A DNA stretch of 64,000 nt, taken from assembly GCA_003389215.1 (NCBI GenBank), contig QQVP01000055.1, forward strand, positions 62,001 through 126,000. Direction: 5' to 3'. This document shows, piece after piece, positions 35,342 to 43,548 of this stretch. Position 1 is the stretch's first letter. Every line of letters starts with the position of its first letter. The notes below the pieces were generated by a model, which worked only from the letters and a program-made list of their open reading frames with translations, did not search any database and was not told where the DNA came from. The position numbers and the translations under genes were made by a program. Source of the DNA: Planctomycetota bacterium (lineage in GTDB: Bacteria; Planctomycetota; Planctomycetia; Pirellulales; UBA7805).

Positions 35342-36262
35342 ATGGGTCTCTTCGACAAGCTCAAGAAAGGGCTGGCCAAGACCACCCAGCTGCTGAAGAC
35401 AGACGTCCGCGACATCTTCAAGTCGGAAGGGCGACTGGTCGACGACGAACTGCTGGACGAACTGCTCGAACTGTTGGTCAAGACCGACATGGGCATCCAA
35501 TCGGCCCAGCAGGTCGTTTCCCGCGTGCGTACAGAACGGCGTGGCCGGGTCGTCCAGATGGACGACATTCTGGCCGACTTCAAGGAAGAACTACGCTCGC
35601 TGCTGGCCCAGCCCGAAGAGCCGATCCGCTTCGCCGCGTCGGGACCGACCGTGATCATGGTGGCCGGCGTGAACGGCACCGGCAAGACAACGTCCATCGC
35701 CAAGCTGGCACACATGTTTACCGCCGAAGGCAAGAAGGTCGTGCTGGGGGCGGCCGACACCTTTCGCGCGGCGGCGGTCAACCAGCTCACGATTTGGGCA
35801 GAGCGGCTGGGCGTCGAAATCGTCACGGGCGAAGCGGGCAGCGATCCGGCCAGCGTCGCGCACCGGGCGGTCGCCACGGCACTCGAACAGGGTGCGGACG
35901 TCTGCATCGTCGACACCGCCGGCCGGCTGCAAACCCAGCAAAACCTGATGAAGGAGCTGACGAAGATCCATCGCGTGATCCGCAATCAAATCCCCGAGGC
36001 CCCCCACGAAGCCCTCTTGGTGCTCGATGCCACGACCGGCCAGAACGGCATCAGTCAGGCGTCCCATTTCACCGAGGCGATCGATTGCACGGGGATCGTG
36101 CTGGCCAAGCTCGATGGCACGGCCAAGGGAGGCGTCGTCGTGGCCATTCGGCAAACGGTCGGACTGCCGGTGAAGTACATCGGCCTCGGCGAGAAGCCGG
36201 AAGATCTGGCCCTGTTCGTGCCCGACGAATTCGTCGAGGCCCTCTTCGAAGAAGTCGCCTGA
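35342..36262 (+). CDS. ftsY: signal recognition particle receptor FtsY
   Basis: This 306-residue SRP GTPase starts at ATG 35342 (MGLFDKLKKGLAKTTQLL), so the acidic A-domain is essentially absent. The N-domain leads to G1 GVNGTGKTTSIAKLAH, the insertion-box region AADTFRAAAVNQLTIWAERL, G3 DTAGRL, and the closing LAKLDGTAKGGVVVAIRQTV and PVKYIGLGEKPEDLALF. It docks ribosome-SRP complexes at the membrane. Upstream in-frame codons to 35270 carry no similarity. Confidence 0.94.
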   Translation: MGLFDKLKKGLAKTTQLLKTDVRDIFKSEGRLVDDELLDELLELLVKTDMGIQSAQQVVSRVRTERRGRVVQMDDILADFKEELRSLLAQPEEPIRFAASGPTVIMVAGVNGTGKTTSIAKLAHMFTAEGKKVVLGAADTFRAAAVNQLTIWAERLGVEIVTGEAGSDPASVAHRAVATALEQGADVCIVDTAGRLQTQQNLMKELTKIHRVIRNQIPEAPHEALLVLDATTGQNGISQASHFTEAIDCTGIVLAKLDGTAKGGVVVAIRQTVGLPVKYIGLGEKPEDLALFVPDEFVEALFEEVA

Positions 36263-36739
36263 GGCGGCGGGCCAGCGCCCCGATTGCGCTCTTTCCCGGC
36301 CGCCGCTCGCGGCTCCGTACGACCGGCATAACCGTCAAGGTTTAACGCGCGGATCGCGCTTCTGCCGGCAAGACCTGCGGGAATTTCCAGGAGTTCGGCC
36401 GGTGACAGCCGCTCGGAGTGGTGCGAGTGGTCGCCCGCGCGAACCGCTTTTTTCGCCCTCGCGAGGGCAGCCGTTACGTTCGGCGTGGTAAGCCTTCAGT
36501 AACCGGCAAAGCTTACCAACATAGGTCCCGAGTCAACGGCAAAACCGCCACCGCTAGATCATTCGGTGTGAACTTCGCTGACGGCGACGTCGATACGAAA
36601 GTTGTGAAGACACACTGACTCGTTCAGTGAAACAATTGCGCCCTCAATACACATGTCTTTGCCCAGTAGGCGGGTTTGACCGTCTGTTCGTGACGGAGCA
36701 CACAACCCTTTTTTCGCCCGAAGAACGGAGTACGGGACC
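36263..36739. other. intergenic region, 477 bp, with several inverted repeats
   Basis: No gene is evident. The region contains a perfect 14-bp palindrome GCCCTCGCGAGGGC (36455-36468) after a T-run and an 8-bp inverted repeat TGGTAAGC/GCTTACCA (36486-36493 and 36511-36518). It also has CACTGA-N5-TCAGTG (36613-36629). These may fold in the leader of the barrel protein gene at 36740 or serve as operators. I could not place a convincing promoter. Confidence 0.45.
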
Positions 36740-38074
36740 ATGAAAGTGTCGCACTTGGCGATCGCCATCGCCTTCTATGCTGCTTGCAGCACCGGCAACG
36801 CGGTTGCCGAAGATTTCAACTACTACGGTACGGACGCTGAAGTTACCCGTACGGTCAGCACCGCCGGTGACTGTGGCTGCGAAACCAGCTGCGGTTGTGC
36901 CACGGACTGCTGCAACGGCTGCGGTTGTCCCGACATCGATTGCGGCGATCCGTGGTCGCTGCAGAACCACCTGAACCCCTGCGGTAACTGCTACGGCATT
37001 AACTGGGGCGGCTGGATTCAAGTCGGTGGGACGGCCAACGATCAGGGTGTCAAGGACCTGCAAGGCAACTCGCCGATCCGCTTCAACCACTCCTCGACCG
37101 ACGTGATGGTCAACCAGGCGTGGCTGTGGGCCGGCCGCGAAGCCGATACCGGTGGATGTGGCTTCGACTGGGGTTTCCGCGTCGATTACGTCTTCGGTTA
37201 CGACGGTAACGACACCCAGGCCTTCGGCGGCAACGACTGGGACACCACCTGGGTCCACTCGGCCGACGCCGCGGGCTTCCCCATCTACTCCTCGGCCCTG
37301 CCGCAAGCCTACTTCGAGGTTGGCTACAACGACTGGATCATCAAGCTGGGTCACTTCTTCACGATCATCGGGTACGAATCCGTTCCCGCCCCGGATAACT
37401 TCTTCTACTCCCGAGCTTACACGATGCTCTACGGCGAGCCGTTCACCCACACGGGCGTGCTGGCCAGTTACGCCTACAGCGATCGGGTCAACATTCACGG
37501 TGGCTACACCACCGGTTGGGACGCTGCTGACGACAACGACAACGACGCCCACACCTTCCTCGGTGGGTTCGACTGGACGAGCTGCAGCGGCGACACGACC
37601 TTTGCCTGGATGATCAACGCCGGTGACTGGGGTGACGGAATCACCTTCGATCGCGGCGGGACGGCCACCACGGGTGACATCTACATCCAGAGCCTCGTGC
37701 TCACGCACCGGGTGACCTGCGACCTGACCTACATCATTCAGTCGGATTACGGTGCCAACGATCTCGGTACCAACACCAACGAGTGGTACGGCGTCAACCA
37801 GTACCTCCTCTACGACATCAACTGCTGCTGGGCGGCTGGTCTCCGCTTCGAGTGGTTCCGCGACGACGCCGGCGTGCGAGTGCCGACGTTGGCCGGAAGC
37901 ACCGGCGACGACTACTATGCCGTCACGGGTGGTTTGAACTGGAAGCCCCACACCAACTTCGTGGTGCGTCCGGAACTCCGCTACGACTGGGTCAACGGTG
38001 GTGGTACGCCCTTTGCCTTGGGCACCGAGGACGACCTGTTGACCGGTGCGGTCGACCTGATCGTGCTGTTCTAG
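36740..38074 (+). CDS. outer-membrane beta-barrel protein with Cys-rich N-terminus
   Basis: This is a 444-residue protein with an N-terminal signal peptide (MKVSHLAIAIAFYAACSTGNAVAE). Residues about 42-75 are very Cys-rich, with motifs GDCGCETSCGCATDCC and CGCPDIDCGD. The remainder is alternating aromatic/polar strands (INWGGWIQVGGTAND, WGFRVDYVFGYDGND, QAYFEVGYNDWIIKLGHFF, FVVRPELRYDWVNGG), and the chain ends in Phe, the usual beta-barrel assembly signal. It matches the planctomycete porin-like barrel family often called BBP2. It likely forms an outer-membrane pore; the Cys cluster may cross-link or bind metal. It is a single-gene unit with its own strong terminator, suggesting high expression. 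Confidence 0.8.
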   Translation: MKVSHLAIAIAFYAACSTGNAVAEDFNYYGTDAEVTRTVSTAGDCGCETSCGCATDCCNGCGCPDIDCGDPWSLQNHLNPCGNCYGINWGGWIQVGGTANDQGVKDLQGNSPIRFNHSSTDVMVNQAWLWAGREADTGGCGFDWGFRVDYVFGYDGNDTQAFGGNDWDTTWVHSADAAGFPIYSSALPQAYFEVGYNDWIIKLGHFFTIIGYESVPAPDNFFYSRAYTMLYGEPFTHTGVLASYAYSDRVNIHGGYTTGWDAADDNDNDAHTFLGGFDWTSCSGDTTFAWMINAGDWGDGITFDRGGTATTGDIYIQSLVLTHRVTCDLTYIIQSDYGANDLGTNTNEWYGVNQYLLYDINCCWAAGLRFEWFRDDAGVRVPTLAGSTGDDYYAVTGGLNWKPHTNFVVRPELRYDWVNGGGTPFALGTEDDLLTGAVDLIVLF

Positions 38075-38133
38075 GAACTGAAGAAACCCTCGAATCCCCG
38101 CGGGGCCTCGGCCCCGCCGATTCGCCCCTCCTC

Positions 38134-38174
38134 GTGCCGTCGGTGTCCGTCCGGATGCCGGCGGCACTTTTTTT
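38134..38174 (+). terminator. Rho-independent terminator after the barrel protein gene
   Basis: A 10-bp stem (GTGCCGTCGG pairing with CCGGCGGCAC, one G-U pair) with a 14-nt loop is followed at once by seven T residues (38168-38174). It lies 60 bp after the stop codon. Confidence 0.9.
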
Positions 38175-38420
38175 GCGCCCTCGGTAATGTTGCCCTCGTG
38201 GGCTTGCGATCTCGGCACTCAACACCCGTCATCCTGGGCCACGGGTGGCCATCGGCCGGCGATTGAGCCCCGCCCCCTAGCGCGGCGAGCCCCGCCGCGG
38301 CAGCGGTCGTCAGCCGCAACCCTCCGCCGGGTCTCTGGCGACCTACTGGTCCGGCTCCCTCATTCTGCCGGGACGGGGTACGGAACTGCACAAAGGCGCG
38401 ACGAGCCCTGCCTGCTTGCG

Positions 38421-38451
38421 CGGCACGGGCGTCGCTGGTCCGGCCGTGCCG
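38421..38451. promoter_or_regulatory. inverted repeat upstream of the amtB promoter, possible activator site
   Basis: CGGCACGG (38421-38428) and CCGTGCCG (38444-38451) form a perfect 8-bp inverted repeat with a 15-bp spacer. It is 96 bp upstream of the -24 element, a normal place for an NtrC-type enhancer, though it does not match the enteric NtrC consensus. Confidence 0.3.
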
Positions 38452-38546
38452 TGGGATTCTCTCGCGCTCCGCAAGTGGCGCAACACCTTGTGGTCCAAGC
38501 CGCTAGGTGACTTCGGCGAGGCGTCGCATCCGTCTCGCGCCGCAGC

Positions 38547-38562
38547 TTGGCACGGTGCTTGC
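38547..38562 (+). promoter_or_regulatory. sigma-54 (-24/-12) promoter of amtB
   Basis: TTGGCAC-GGTGC-TTGC fits TGGCAC-N5-TTGC exactly, with GG (38549-38550) and GC (38561-38562) 10 bp apart. Transcription would begin near 38574, about 150 nt before amtB. Sigma-54 control of ammonium transport genes is widespread. Confidence 0.85.
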
Positions 38563-38724
38563 TTTCCCTCGCTCGCAACGCGCGACTGTGCCGCGTGTTC
38601 CCACCTGAGCGACGGTAACGGTTCGATGGCCGAACGGCGGTCAAACGGCAAGGAAGCATCGGAGCGGGCCGGTCGCAGACAAACGCGTGGTTTGTCTCCT
38701 TCCTGACCAGGCATGAGGTGCACT

Positions 38725-40236
38725 ATGAACTACCGAGACTTGCGATTTGAGAGTTGGACGTGGTTGGCAATCGCCGCCAGCCTGCTGCTGTGCGTGACCC
38801 TGCTGCCCGCGGGTACGGTTTGGGCCGACGACGAGCCGGCAGCCGCCGCCGAAGAGCCCGCGGCCGAGGAAACGGCAGCGGAAGAAGAAGCGGCTCCCCT
38901 GACGGCCGAGGACGTCCGCTTTGAGGCCACGATCTTGTGGACCTGCCTGGCCGCTTTTCTCGTCTTCTTTATGCAGGCCGGCTTCGCCATGGTCGAGACC
39001 GGTTTCACCCGCGCCAAGAGCGCCTGCAACATCCTGATGAAGAACCTGATGGACTTCTCCGTCGGGACGCTCGCCTTCTGGATGGTTGGTTTTGGGCTGA
39101 TGTTTGGAGCAACCACAACGGGTTGGTATGGAACCAGCAACTTCTTCTTCGATGCCGGCGACGACCAATTCAATTGGGCGTTCTTGTTGTTCCAAACCGT
39201 CTTCTGCGCGACGGCAGCTACGATCGTCAGCGGAGCGATGGCGGAACGTACGAAGTTCGAAGGCTATCTGCTCTACTCGATTGGCATCTGTGTGCTTGTC
39301 TATCCGGTCTTCGGCAAGTGGGCCTGGGGCAGCCTTTTGCCGGGCACCGAGGGCGGCGGCTGGCTCGAAGGGATGGAGTTCTACGACTTCGCCGGTTCGA
39401 CGGTCGTTCACTCGGTCGGTGGCTGGGCTGCCTTGGCCGGGGCGCTCGTGATTGGTCCTCGCCTGGGCAAGTACACGGCCGACGGCAAGTCGATACCGAT
39501 TCCCGGTCATAGCATTCCGCTCGGTGCCTTGGGTGTCTTCATCCTCTGGCTGGGCTGGTTCGGCTTCAACGCCGGCAGCACGACTGCGGTCGATGGCGGC
39601 AGCTTTGCCTACCTCTGTGTCACCACGAACGTCGCCGCGGCTGGCGGTGCGGTCGTGGCCATGCTCGCCTCCTGGGCATTGTTCAAGAAACCGGACACTT
39701 CCTTTGCACTCAACGGAGCACTGGCCGGACTCGTTTCGATTACGGCCGGTTGCCCGGTGATGTCGGTCGGCGGTGCGATCATTGCCGGTGGCATCGGTGG
39801 CCTCATCTGCGTCCTCGCGGTCGTCATGTTCGACCGGCTCAGGATCGACGATCCTGTCGGTGCGATCTCGGTGCATGGCGTCTGCGGTGCCTGGGGCACC
39901 CTCGCCGTGGGACTCTTCGCAACCGTTACCCCGAACAACGGCGCCGACGGCGTGATCGGCCTGTTCTACGGCGGTGGTGCAGGCGTCTTGGGCACGCAGC
40001 TCGTCGGAGTCGCGGCCGCCTTCGCCTGGACGTTCCCGGTGAGCTTGGTGCTCTTCCTGGCGATCAAGTACACGGTTGGACTTCGTGTCAGCCCCGAAGA
40101 GGAGCACTCCGGACTCGACGTCTCCGAGCACGGCATGCAAGCCTATCCGAGCGGTTTGTTCGGGGAGTTGTCGGGCGGAACCCCGGCTCCCGTCGGCATG
40201 AGCCCGGTCAACGAACCCGAAATGGCCGGCGTCTAG
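38725..40236 (+). CDS. amtB: ammonium transporter AmtB
   Basis: This is a 503-residue protein from ATG 38725 with GAGGTG just upstream; ATG 38713 is an alternative. A signal-like segment (LAIAASLLLCVTLLPAGTVW) and an Ala/Glu-rich stretch precede the Amt core: FMQAGFAMVETGFTRAKSAC, STVVHSVGGWAALAGALVIG (first pore His) and ISVHGVCGAWGTLAVGLFA (second pore His). Eleven membrane helices are expected. It conducts ammonium and is gated by PII, whose gene follows 368 bp later. Two strong hairpins lie between the genes. Confidence 0.95.
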   Translation: MNYRDLRFESWTWLAIAASLLLCVTLLPAGTVWADDEPAAAAEEPAAEETAAEEEAAPLTAEDVRFEATILWTCLAAFLVFFMQAGFAMVETGFTRAKSACNILMKNLMDFSVGTLAFWMVGFGLMFGATTTGWYGTSNFFFDAGDDQFNWAFLLFQTVFCATAATIVSGAMAERTKFEGYLLYSIGICVLVYPVFGKWAWGSLLPGTEGGGWLEGMEFYDFAGSTVVHSVGGWAALAGALVIGPRLGKYTADGKSIPIPGHSIPLGALGVFILWLGWFGFNAGSTTAVDGGSFAYLCVTTNVAAAGGAVVAMLASWALFKKPDTSFALNGALAGLVSITAGCPVMSVGGAIIAGGIGGLICVLAVVMFDRLRIDDPVGAISVHGVCGAWGTLAVGLFATVTPNNGADGVIGLFYGGGAGVLGTQLVGVAAAFAWTFPVSLVLFLAIKYTVGLRVSPEEEHSGLDVSEHGMQAYPSGLFGELSGGTPAPVGMSPVNEPEMAGV

Positions 40237-40295
40237 TCGGCAACGAAGTTGAAGAAACTCCGACTCTTGCCTGGGTCGGAAGGATGCCCCACTGG

Positions 40296-40327
40296 CCCGA
40301 GCAGGTGTACCGCCTAGCCTGCTCGGG
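40296..40327 (+). other. perfect 10-bp hairpin downstream of amtB
   Basis: CCCGAGCAGG (40296-40305) pairs exactly with CCTGCTCGGG (40318-40327) across a 12-nt loop. No T-run follows. It may stabilise the amtB transcript end or attenuate read-through to the PII gene. Confidence 0.6.
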
Positions 40328-40377
40328 TCGGGGTGTCCCTTTCTTAATCCGCATCAAGGCGGACCGATTCAACGCCA

Positions 40378-40409
40378 GCCGCCGGACTCGCTCCGGCGGC
40401 TCTTTCCTT
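40378..40409 (+). terminator. probable terminator or attenuator between amtB and glnB
   Basis: GCCGCCGGA and TCCGGCGGC form a perfect 9-bp stem with loop CTCGC, followed by the T-rich TCTTTCCTT. The T-tract is interrupted, so termination may be partial, allowing some read-through to the PII gene. Confidence 0.55.
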
Positions 40410-40604
40410 GCCGGGATGCGGCCTCTTCTTGGCCGAGCGGCGGACGAAATTCTGGGCCGCCGCGCCGCCCTTGCTGCGCATTTGCCGAGCCGATACCATC
40501 AACCCACGTCGACCCGGCAAGGGTCCTTTTCGGCCCCGGCTGGGCCCGTGCTTGTAGCGGAACTCGAGCGGCGGCGAGAACGCAACCACCGTGAAACTGC
40601 CACC

Positions 40605-40952
40605 ATGAAACTGATCGTTGCCATCATCCAGCCCAACAAGCTGGAAGCGGTTAAAGAGGCCCTGACCGACGTCGAGGTCTTCCGGCTCACCGTGATGGAC
40701 GTCCAAGGCTTTGGACGTCAGAAGGGGCACACCGAGGTCTATCGGGGTCACGAATTCTCGGTAAATCTGCTCCGCAAGGTGCGGCTGGAAATCGGCGTCA
40801 ACGAAGAATTCGTCGAGCCCACGATCGACGCCATCATTCGCGGCGGCAAGACGGGCGAGAAGGGCGAGATCGGCGACGGCAAGATCTTCGTACTGCCGAT
40901 GGACGACTGTATCCGCATCCGCACCGGCGAGCGGGGCGAAGAGGCCATTTAG
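40605..40952 (+). CDS. glnB: nitrogen regulatory protein PII, lacking the uridylylation Tyr
   Basis: This 115-residue PII protein has the start MKLIVAIIQPNKLEAVKEAL, T-loop GFGRQKGHTEVYRGHEFSVN and C-terminus GDGKIFVLPMDDCIRIRTGE. In enteric GlnB the loop ends RGAEY with the uridylylated Tyr51; here that residue is Phe (RGHEF), and the Ser49 position used in cyanobacteria is His. A three-residue insertion lies in the loop before GDGKIFV (KTGEKGEIGDG). ATP and 2-oxoglutarate contacts look intact. Next to amtB it probably acts as GlnK, gating AmtB by direct binding. Confidence 0.93.
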   Translation: MKLIVAIIQPNKLEAVKEALTDVEVFRLTVMDVQGFGRQKGHTEVYRGHEFSVNLLRKVRLEIGVNEEFVEPTIDAIIRGGKTGEKGEIGDGKIFVLPMDDCIRIRTGERGEEAI

Positions 40953-40963
40953 GCCCGCCCGCG

Positions 40964-40991
40964 CGTGCCCGACACCGTCGACCGGGGCACG
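40964..40991. other. hairpin between convergent glnB and tatC
   Basis: CGTGCCC (40964-40970) and GGGCACG (40985-40991) form a perfect 7-bp stem with a 14-nt loop, followed on the + strand by GTCTCTTTC. It may terminate the PII transcript. The T-tract is weak. Confidence 0.4.
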
Positions 40992-41009
40992 GTCTCTTTC
41001 ACTGCTGCC

Positions 41010-42188
41010 CTAGGCGTCGAGAATGCCTTTGCGCTGGGGCATATAGCGGCAGAGCAAGATGCCGCCGAAGTAGAGCACGGTCAGCGGCACCATCATCGCG
41101 ATCATGCTGGTCGGGTCGGCGGGGGTCAGCACCATCGAGATCACGGCAATCACCAACACCGCGATCCGCCAGCGGGAAAGGTACACGGCAATCGTGAACA
41201 CGCCGATCCGCTCGAGGAACAGCATCACCAGCGGCAATTGAAAGCCCAGGCCGAAGGCCAAGGGCAGCATCAGGGCGAAGGAAAGCCATTCGCTGATCCG
41301 CGGTTCCACGGCGATGTTGAGCCATGCGTTCCAACCAAAGAAGAAGTCGAGGATGAATGGGAACACGACCAGGAAACAGAACAGGGCCCCGCCCACAAAC
41401 AGCGCGATGCTGAACGGCAAGAAGACATGGACGTATTGCTTTTCGTGGGGATAGAGGCCCGCCGCCACAAACAGCCACAACTCCCGAAAGATCAGCGGAC
41501 TGGCCAGCACGAAGCCGGCCAGGATCGAGGCCTTCAGCCAGAGCGTAAAGGCCTCGGAGACGTTGAACGCGGCGGGATCGATGCGTCGATCTTTCGACAT
41601 CGGGGCCCAGAGCGTGATCGGCACCAGGTCGTCGATGTCGGGAAGGGGATACGGCTTGGCTTCCGGCTCGCCGTTGGCGGTCCCGGCGGCTTTCTCCTGC
41701 GAAGCAGCTTCGTTTTCTGCCGAGTCGGTCCCGCCCTCGGGCGAGGCAGATTCGTCCGGGGACGACTCCGTTTCAGCTTCCGGCCTTGTGTCTTGCTCGG
41801 GCCCCGTTCCTGCTTCCGACGCGGGAGCAGGGCTTGCCGAAACGGCCTGCCGCAGGACCTCGGGATCGACGAGATATTCCGCAGCCAATAGATCTCGGGC
41901 GACTAATCGCTTCGAGAGTTGCTCGACCTGATCTTTCTCGGGCTTGCTTTCTCCGTCGAGCCGCAGGAGCAGCTCCTCGGCGGCCGCCGTCGAGTAGTGC
42001 ACCTTGATCGCATCGACGAGCGGGTCTTTGATAAACGCGACAACCCAGTTACCCAGGGCAAACCCTACCAACGTCCCGGCGAACAGCCACAACAGGGCCT
42101 TCACCAGCGCCCGGCGCAGCTCTTCGAGGTGCTCGCCGAACGTCATCGTGCTTTCTTGAAACAGATCGTCGTCGGGATATTGCGACAT
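41010..42188 (-). CDS. tatC: Sec-independent translocase TatC with a large periplasmic insertion
   Basis: This is a 392-residue protein from the ATG at 42188, which has GGAG upstream; a GTG two codons earlier is possible. The N-terminal twin-arginine recognition region MTFGEHLEELRRALVKALLW and helices GFVLASPLIFRELWLFVAAG, LYPHEKQYVHVFLPFSIALF and MVLTPADPTSMIAMMVPLTV are standard TatC. The first periplasmic loop spans about 155 residues instead of roughly 40 and contains an acidic Ser/Pro/Glu-rich stretch. The family has about 250 residues, so this loop explains the extra length. No tatA/B gene is adjacent. Confidence 0.92.
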   Translation of the reverse strand: MSQYPDDDLFQESTMTFGEHLEELRRALVKALLWLFAGTLVGFALGNWVVAFIKDPLVDAIKVHYSTAAAEELLLRLDGESKPEKDQVEQLSKRLVARDLLAAEYLVDPEVLRQAVSASPAPASEAGTGPEQDTRPEAETESSPDESASPEGGTDSAENEAASQEKAAGTANGEPEAKPYPLPDIDDLVPITLWAPMSKDRRIDPAAFNVSEAFTLWLKASILAGFVLASPLIFRELWLFVAAGLYPHEKQYVHVFLPFSIALFVGGALFCFLVVFPFILDFFFGWNAWLNIAVEPRISEWLSFALMLPLAFGLGFQLPLVMLFLERIGVFTIAVYLSRWRIAVLVIAVISMVLTPADPTSMIAMMVPLTVLYFGGILLCRYMPQRKGILDA

Positions 42189-42300
42189 ACGCACTCCGGT
42201 TCAAAAAAGCGACAGGCAGCCGCGGCGACAGGCGCGGGCCAACGGGCGCGAAGCACCGTCGGCGGGCGGGGCAGGGGGGCAGGACGAATCCTTCGCTTCG

Positions 42301-42329
42301 ATAATAGCAACGCCCCCTTACCGCCACAA
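42301..42329 (-). promoter_or_regulatory. possible sigma-70 promoter of tatC
   Basis: On the - strand TTGTGG (42329-42324) and TATTAT (42306-42301) are separated by exactly 17 bp. The -10 matches five of six bases and the -35 three. Transcription would start near 42294, about 105 nt before tatC. The rest of the 336-bp divergent gap to the isomerase gene shows nothing else. Confidence 0.4.
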
Positions 42330-42524
42330 CTCGCACGCGCGGGCGACCGTCAACGACCGATTCGAGGCCATAGGCGCCGCTCCAACAGCGATCCGCCGCC
42401 ATCGGGTCACACCCTTCAGACATACCGCCCGGACGACTGCCAGACGCCAAGGCCGCCGGCTTCGAAACGGAAAGCGACCCATTCCGCCATTGCACACCGG
42501 CCGGCAAGTTCGCATCATAGCGAC

Positions 42525-43496
42525 ATGTCTGAACTCTATCCGCTTCGCTTCACGCCGATCTTCCGCCGCTACCTGTGGGGTGGTCGACGCCTGGAAACTT
42601 CGCTCGGCAAGACGCTCGGCCCCGGCCACGATTACGCCGAGAGCTGGGAGATCGTCGACCACGGCGAAGACCAGAGTATCGTGGTCGCCGGTCCGCTTGC
42701 CGGAACCGCGCTCGCCACGCTGGTTGCCGAGCAAGGAGACGCCCTGTTTGGTCGTCACGCCACGCCGCCCCGTTTTCCGCTGCTTTGGAAGTTCCTCGAC
42801 GCTCAGAAGGACCTCTCGGTTCAGGTCCACCCCAACGACGAGCAAGCCGCGCGACTCGATCCGCCTGACTTGGGTAAGACGGAGGCCTGGGTCATCGTCG
42901 ACGTCGAGCCGGGTAGCTGCCTCTATGCGGGACTCAAGTCGGGCGTCGATCGCGAGTCGCTCGCCGCCCATCTGGCGGCCGGAACGACCGACGCCTGTCT
43001 GCATCGCTGGGAACCGAAAGTGGGAGATTGCATCCTCATCGAGGCCGGCACGGCCCACGCGATCGGTGCGGGACTGCTCGTCGCGGAAATTCAACAGTCG
43101 AGCGACACGACCTTCCGCCTCTTCGACTGGAATCGCCTCGGCACCGACGGCAAGCCCCGTCAACTGCACCTCGAAGAGGGGCTCGCCGTGATCGATTTCG
43201 AGCGGGTCGATATCGGGCCACAGTCGCCGCAACCAACCGAGCGACCGCATGTCGAACGACTGGTGAGCTGCGACAAGTTCGTGCTCGATCGCTGGCACCT
43301 TTCCGCACCTGCCGCGGGCCCCGGCGACGACCGCTGCCATATCCTCAGCGTCGTAGAAGGGGCTCTCGAAGTGGACGGGGACCCCGCCGGCCAGCCGCTG
43401 CGCCGGGGCGATACGATGCTGCTACCGGCCTGCTGTGCGGATGCCGAGTTGCGACCGCTCGAGTCGACCGTCCTTCTCGACGCCTACTTGCCGTAG
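42525..43496 (+). CDS. manA: mannose-6-phosphate isomerase, class I
   Basis: This 323-residue cupin-type isomerase (short bacterial ManA class) opens with LYPLRFTPIFRRYLWGGRRL. It carries the zinc motifs VQVHPNDEQA (Gln/His), KTEAWVIVD (Glu) and AGTAHAIGAG (His), with the catalytic-region SDTTFRLFDWNR. It interconverts mannose 6-phosphate and fructose 6-phosphate for GDP-mannose and cell-surface sugar supply. An open frame extends upstream to 41919 but overlaps tatC and lacks similarity. Confidence 0.92.
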   Translation: MSELYPLRFTPIFRRYLWGGRRLETSLGKTLGPGHDYAESWEIVDHGEDQSIVVAGPLAGTALATLVAEQGDALFGRHATPPRFPLLWKFLDAQKDLSVQVHPNDEQAARLDPPDLGKTEAWVIVDVEPGSCLYAGLKSGVDRESLAAHLAAGTTDACLHRWEPKVGDCILIEAGTAHAIGAGLLVAEIQQSSDTTFRLFDWNRLGTDGKPRQLHLEEGLAVIDFERVDIGPQSPQPTERPHVERLVSCDKFVLDRWHLSAPAAGPGDDRCHILSVVEGALEVDGDPAGQPLRRGDTMLLPACCADAELRPLESTVLLDAYLP

Positions 43497-43548
43497 CGGC
43501 GCTGCGCGTCTTACTTCTCCGCATCTTGCGGTTTCACAGGGCAACAGC

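Larger units (their letters stand above)
38075..38724. other. intergenic region, 650 bp, between the barrel protein and amtB
   Basis: No gene is evident. It contains a GGGGCC-TC-GGCCCC hairpin (about 38102-38115), the strong terminator at 38134-38174 and a hairpin CGCGGCG/CGCCGCG (38281-38299). An 8-bp inverted repeat CGGCACGG/CCGTGCCG (38421-38451) lies about 100 bp before the sigma-54 promoter at 38547-38562. Confidence 0.6.
40237..40604. other. amtB-glnB intergenic region, 368 bp, with two hairpins
   Basis: No gene is evident. Two perfect hairpins occur at 40296-40327 and 40378-40400. No second sigma-54 promoter was found directly upstream of the PII gene, so read-through from amtB or an unrecognised promoter must serve it. 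Confidence 0.55.

Noticed and set aside
36450-36468. T-run plus 14-bp palindrome as a Rho-independent terminator of ftsY
   Set aside because: The T-run precedes the palindrome on the + strand, and on the - strand A residues follow it, so neither orientation has terminator geometry.
38641-40140. 499-codon - strand frame opposite amtB
   Set aside because: The + strand encodes a clear ammonium transporter; the antisense translation is low-complexity and lacks motifs.
41919-42524. Upstream extension of the mannose-6-phosphate isomerase frame
   Set aside because: It runs opposite tatC and its start, and shows no similarity to the family; the ATG at 42525 gives the normal N-terminus.
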